NCBI RefSeq assembly: GCF_020595055.1
Contig: NZ_JAJDOO010000002.1
Coordinates: 1 to 64,000 of the forward strand
Length of the DNA stretch: 64,000 bases
Direction: 5' to 3'
From: Desulfosporosinus shakirovi
GTDB taxonomy: Bacteria; Bacillota; Desulfitobacteriia; Desulfitobacteriales; Desulfitobacteriaceae
Numbering within the stretch: position 1 is the stretch's first letter; every line of letters starts with the position of its first letter. A model generated the notes under the pieces. It made no database searches and was not told the origin of the DNA. It saw nothing but the letters and a program-made list of their open reading frames with translations. This document shows positions 63,502 to 64,000 of the stretch, piece by piece. A program made the position numbers and the translations under genes.

Positions 63502-64000
63502 ATGCAGTATAGTTCAATGGTAATATATTTCATGAGCGGAACAGGAAACTCTTATCGAGCGTCTACGTGGATGGAAGATGCAGCTAACAAAAAAGGCGTG
63601 AACTCAAAACTAGATCAGATCTCAAAATCCTGTGAAGAATTAGATTTGAAAGAAGTAGACTTGTTAGGAGTAGTTTTTCCAACGCATGGGTTTACAGCAC
63701 CTTGGCAAGTGATTAGACATGCTTTGCGCTTGCCACATGGAAATAGAAAACATGCTTATGTCCTAGCAACTAGAGCTGGTACTAGAATTGCGTCAATTCC
63801 GTTCCCAGGATTAGAAGGTACAGCAGGTTATCTTATTGCACTCATACTATTTTTAAAGGGTTACATTGTTCGTGGTGTCATGGGGCTCGATATGCCATCT
63901 AACTGGATGTCTCTGCATTGGGGTTTAAATCTCGAAAACTCCAGATTTATCATTCGTAAAGCAAGGGTAAAAACCAATCTTTTTATAAAAAGTATTTTAG
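63502..64000 (+). CDS. EFR1-type flavodoxin/ferredoxin protein, 5' part
   Basis: First 166 residues, cut by the window end. The flavodoxin-like FMN loop FMSGTGNSYRAS lies at 10-21, followed by VVFPTHGFTAPW and MGLDMPSNWMSLHWGL, a segment typical of EFR1-family proteins that carry a C-terminal 2x4Fe-4S domain. GAGAGGGGG precedes the ATG. Confidence 0.75.
   Translation, partial: MQYSSMVIYFMSGTGNSYRASTWMEDAANKKGVNSKLDQISKSCEELDLKEVDLLGVVFPTHGFTAPWQVIRHALRLPHGNRKHAYVLATRAGTRIASIPFPGLEGTAGYLIALILFLKGYIVRGVMGLDMPSNWMSLHWGLNLENSRFIIRKARVKTNLFIKSIL

Overview
The window looks like the chromosome of an anaerobic, spore-forming, low-to-medium GC Firmicute of the Desulfosporosinus/Desulfitobacterium type. 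This is inferred from gene content: hydroxylamine reductase (Hcp), an exported molybdopterin oxidoreductase with NrfC/NrfD-type partners, an aldehyde ferredoxin oxidoreductase with a dedicated ferredoxin, a GerMN lipoprotein, a long single-chain PurL, a C-GCAxxG-C-C protein and many strong GGAGG ribosome binding sites. No rRNA or tRNA gene was seen, so the species is not fixed.

Layout. 1-9.3 kb is redox metabolism: the hcp 3' end, a Tat-exported molybdoenzyme operon, superoxide dismutase, the AOR/ferredoxin pair and a YbjQ protein behind an operator-like inverted repeat. 9.4-18.6 kb holds a secreted phosphoesterase, an Fpg/Nei glycosylase, a LapA protein, a GerMN lipoprotein, an SbcD/SbcC-like pair in which both partners appear to have lost their catalytic motifs, and an M23 peptidase. 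18.7-22.2 kb is an ectoine-type ABC transporter (ehuBCDA) behind a probable c-di-AMP riboswitch. 22.3-31.4 kb is mixed housekeeping and accessory: an Fe-S/cytochrome b module without a catalytic subunit, a crotonase, Toprim, YtxH, NfeD and RcnA-like proteins, a lipoprotein carbonic anhydrase and DedA.

31.4-41.1 kb is a compact one-strand biosynthetic cluster: XRE regulator, UbiA prenyltransferase, old-yellow-enzyme reductase, acyl carrier protein, alpha-oxoamine synthase, DAGK-type lipid kinase, ThiL-like kinase, ketoacyl synthase, extended SDR and radical SAM enzyme, followed by an Amj-type flippase. The parts resemble those needed for a sphingoid-like, possibly prenylated and phosphorylated lipid; I do not recognise the cluster as described. 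42.2-42.6 kb holds a degenerate array with about 43-nt period that reads toward a terminator on the minus strand, a candidate structured RNA.

43-57.5 kb carries a polar amino acid ABC transporter with two tandem permeases, a second PlsY coupled to a GNAT/class V aminotransferase fusion, purL, dinB and an SLH-domain exported protein. 57.5-63.4 kb is a plus-strand region of small unrelated genes (GNATs, acylphosphatase, PhzF, DUF4180, LprI-like) mixed with truncated genes and related hairpin elements, apparently a site of repeated insertion and deletion. A different palindromic repeat family is dispersed at 25.2, 46.5 and 55.1 kb. The window ends inside an EFR1-type flavodoxin/ferredoxin gene.
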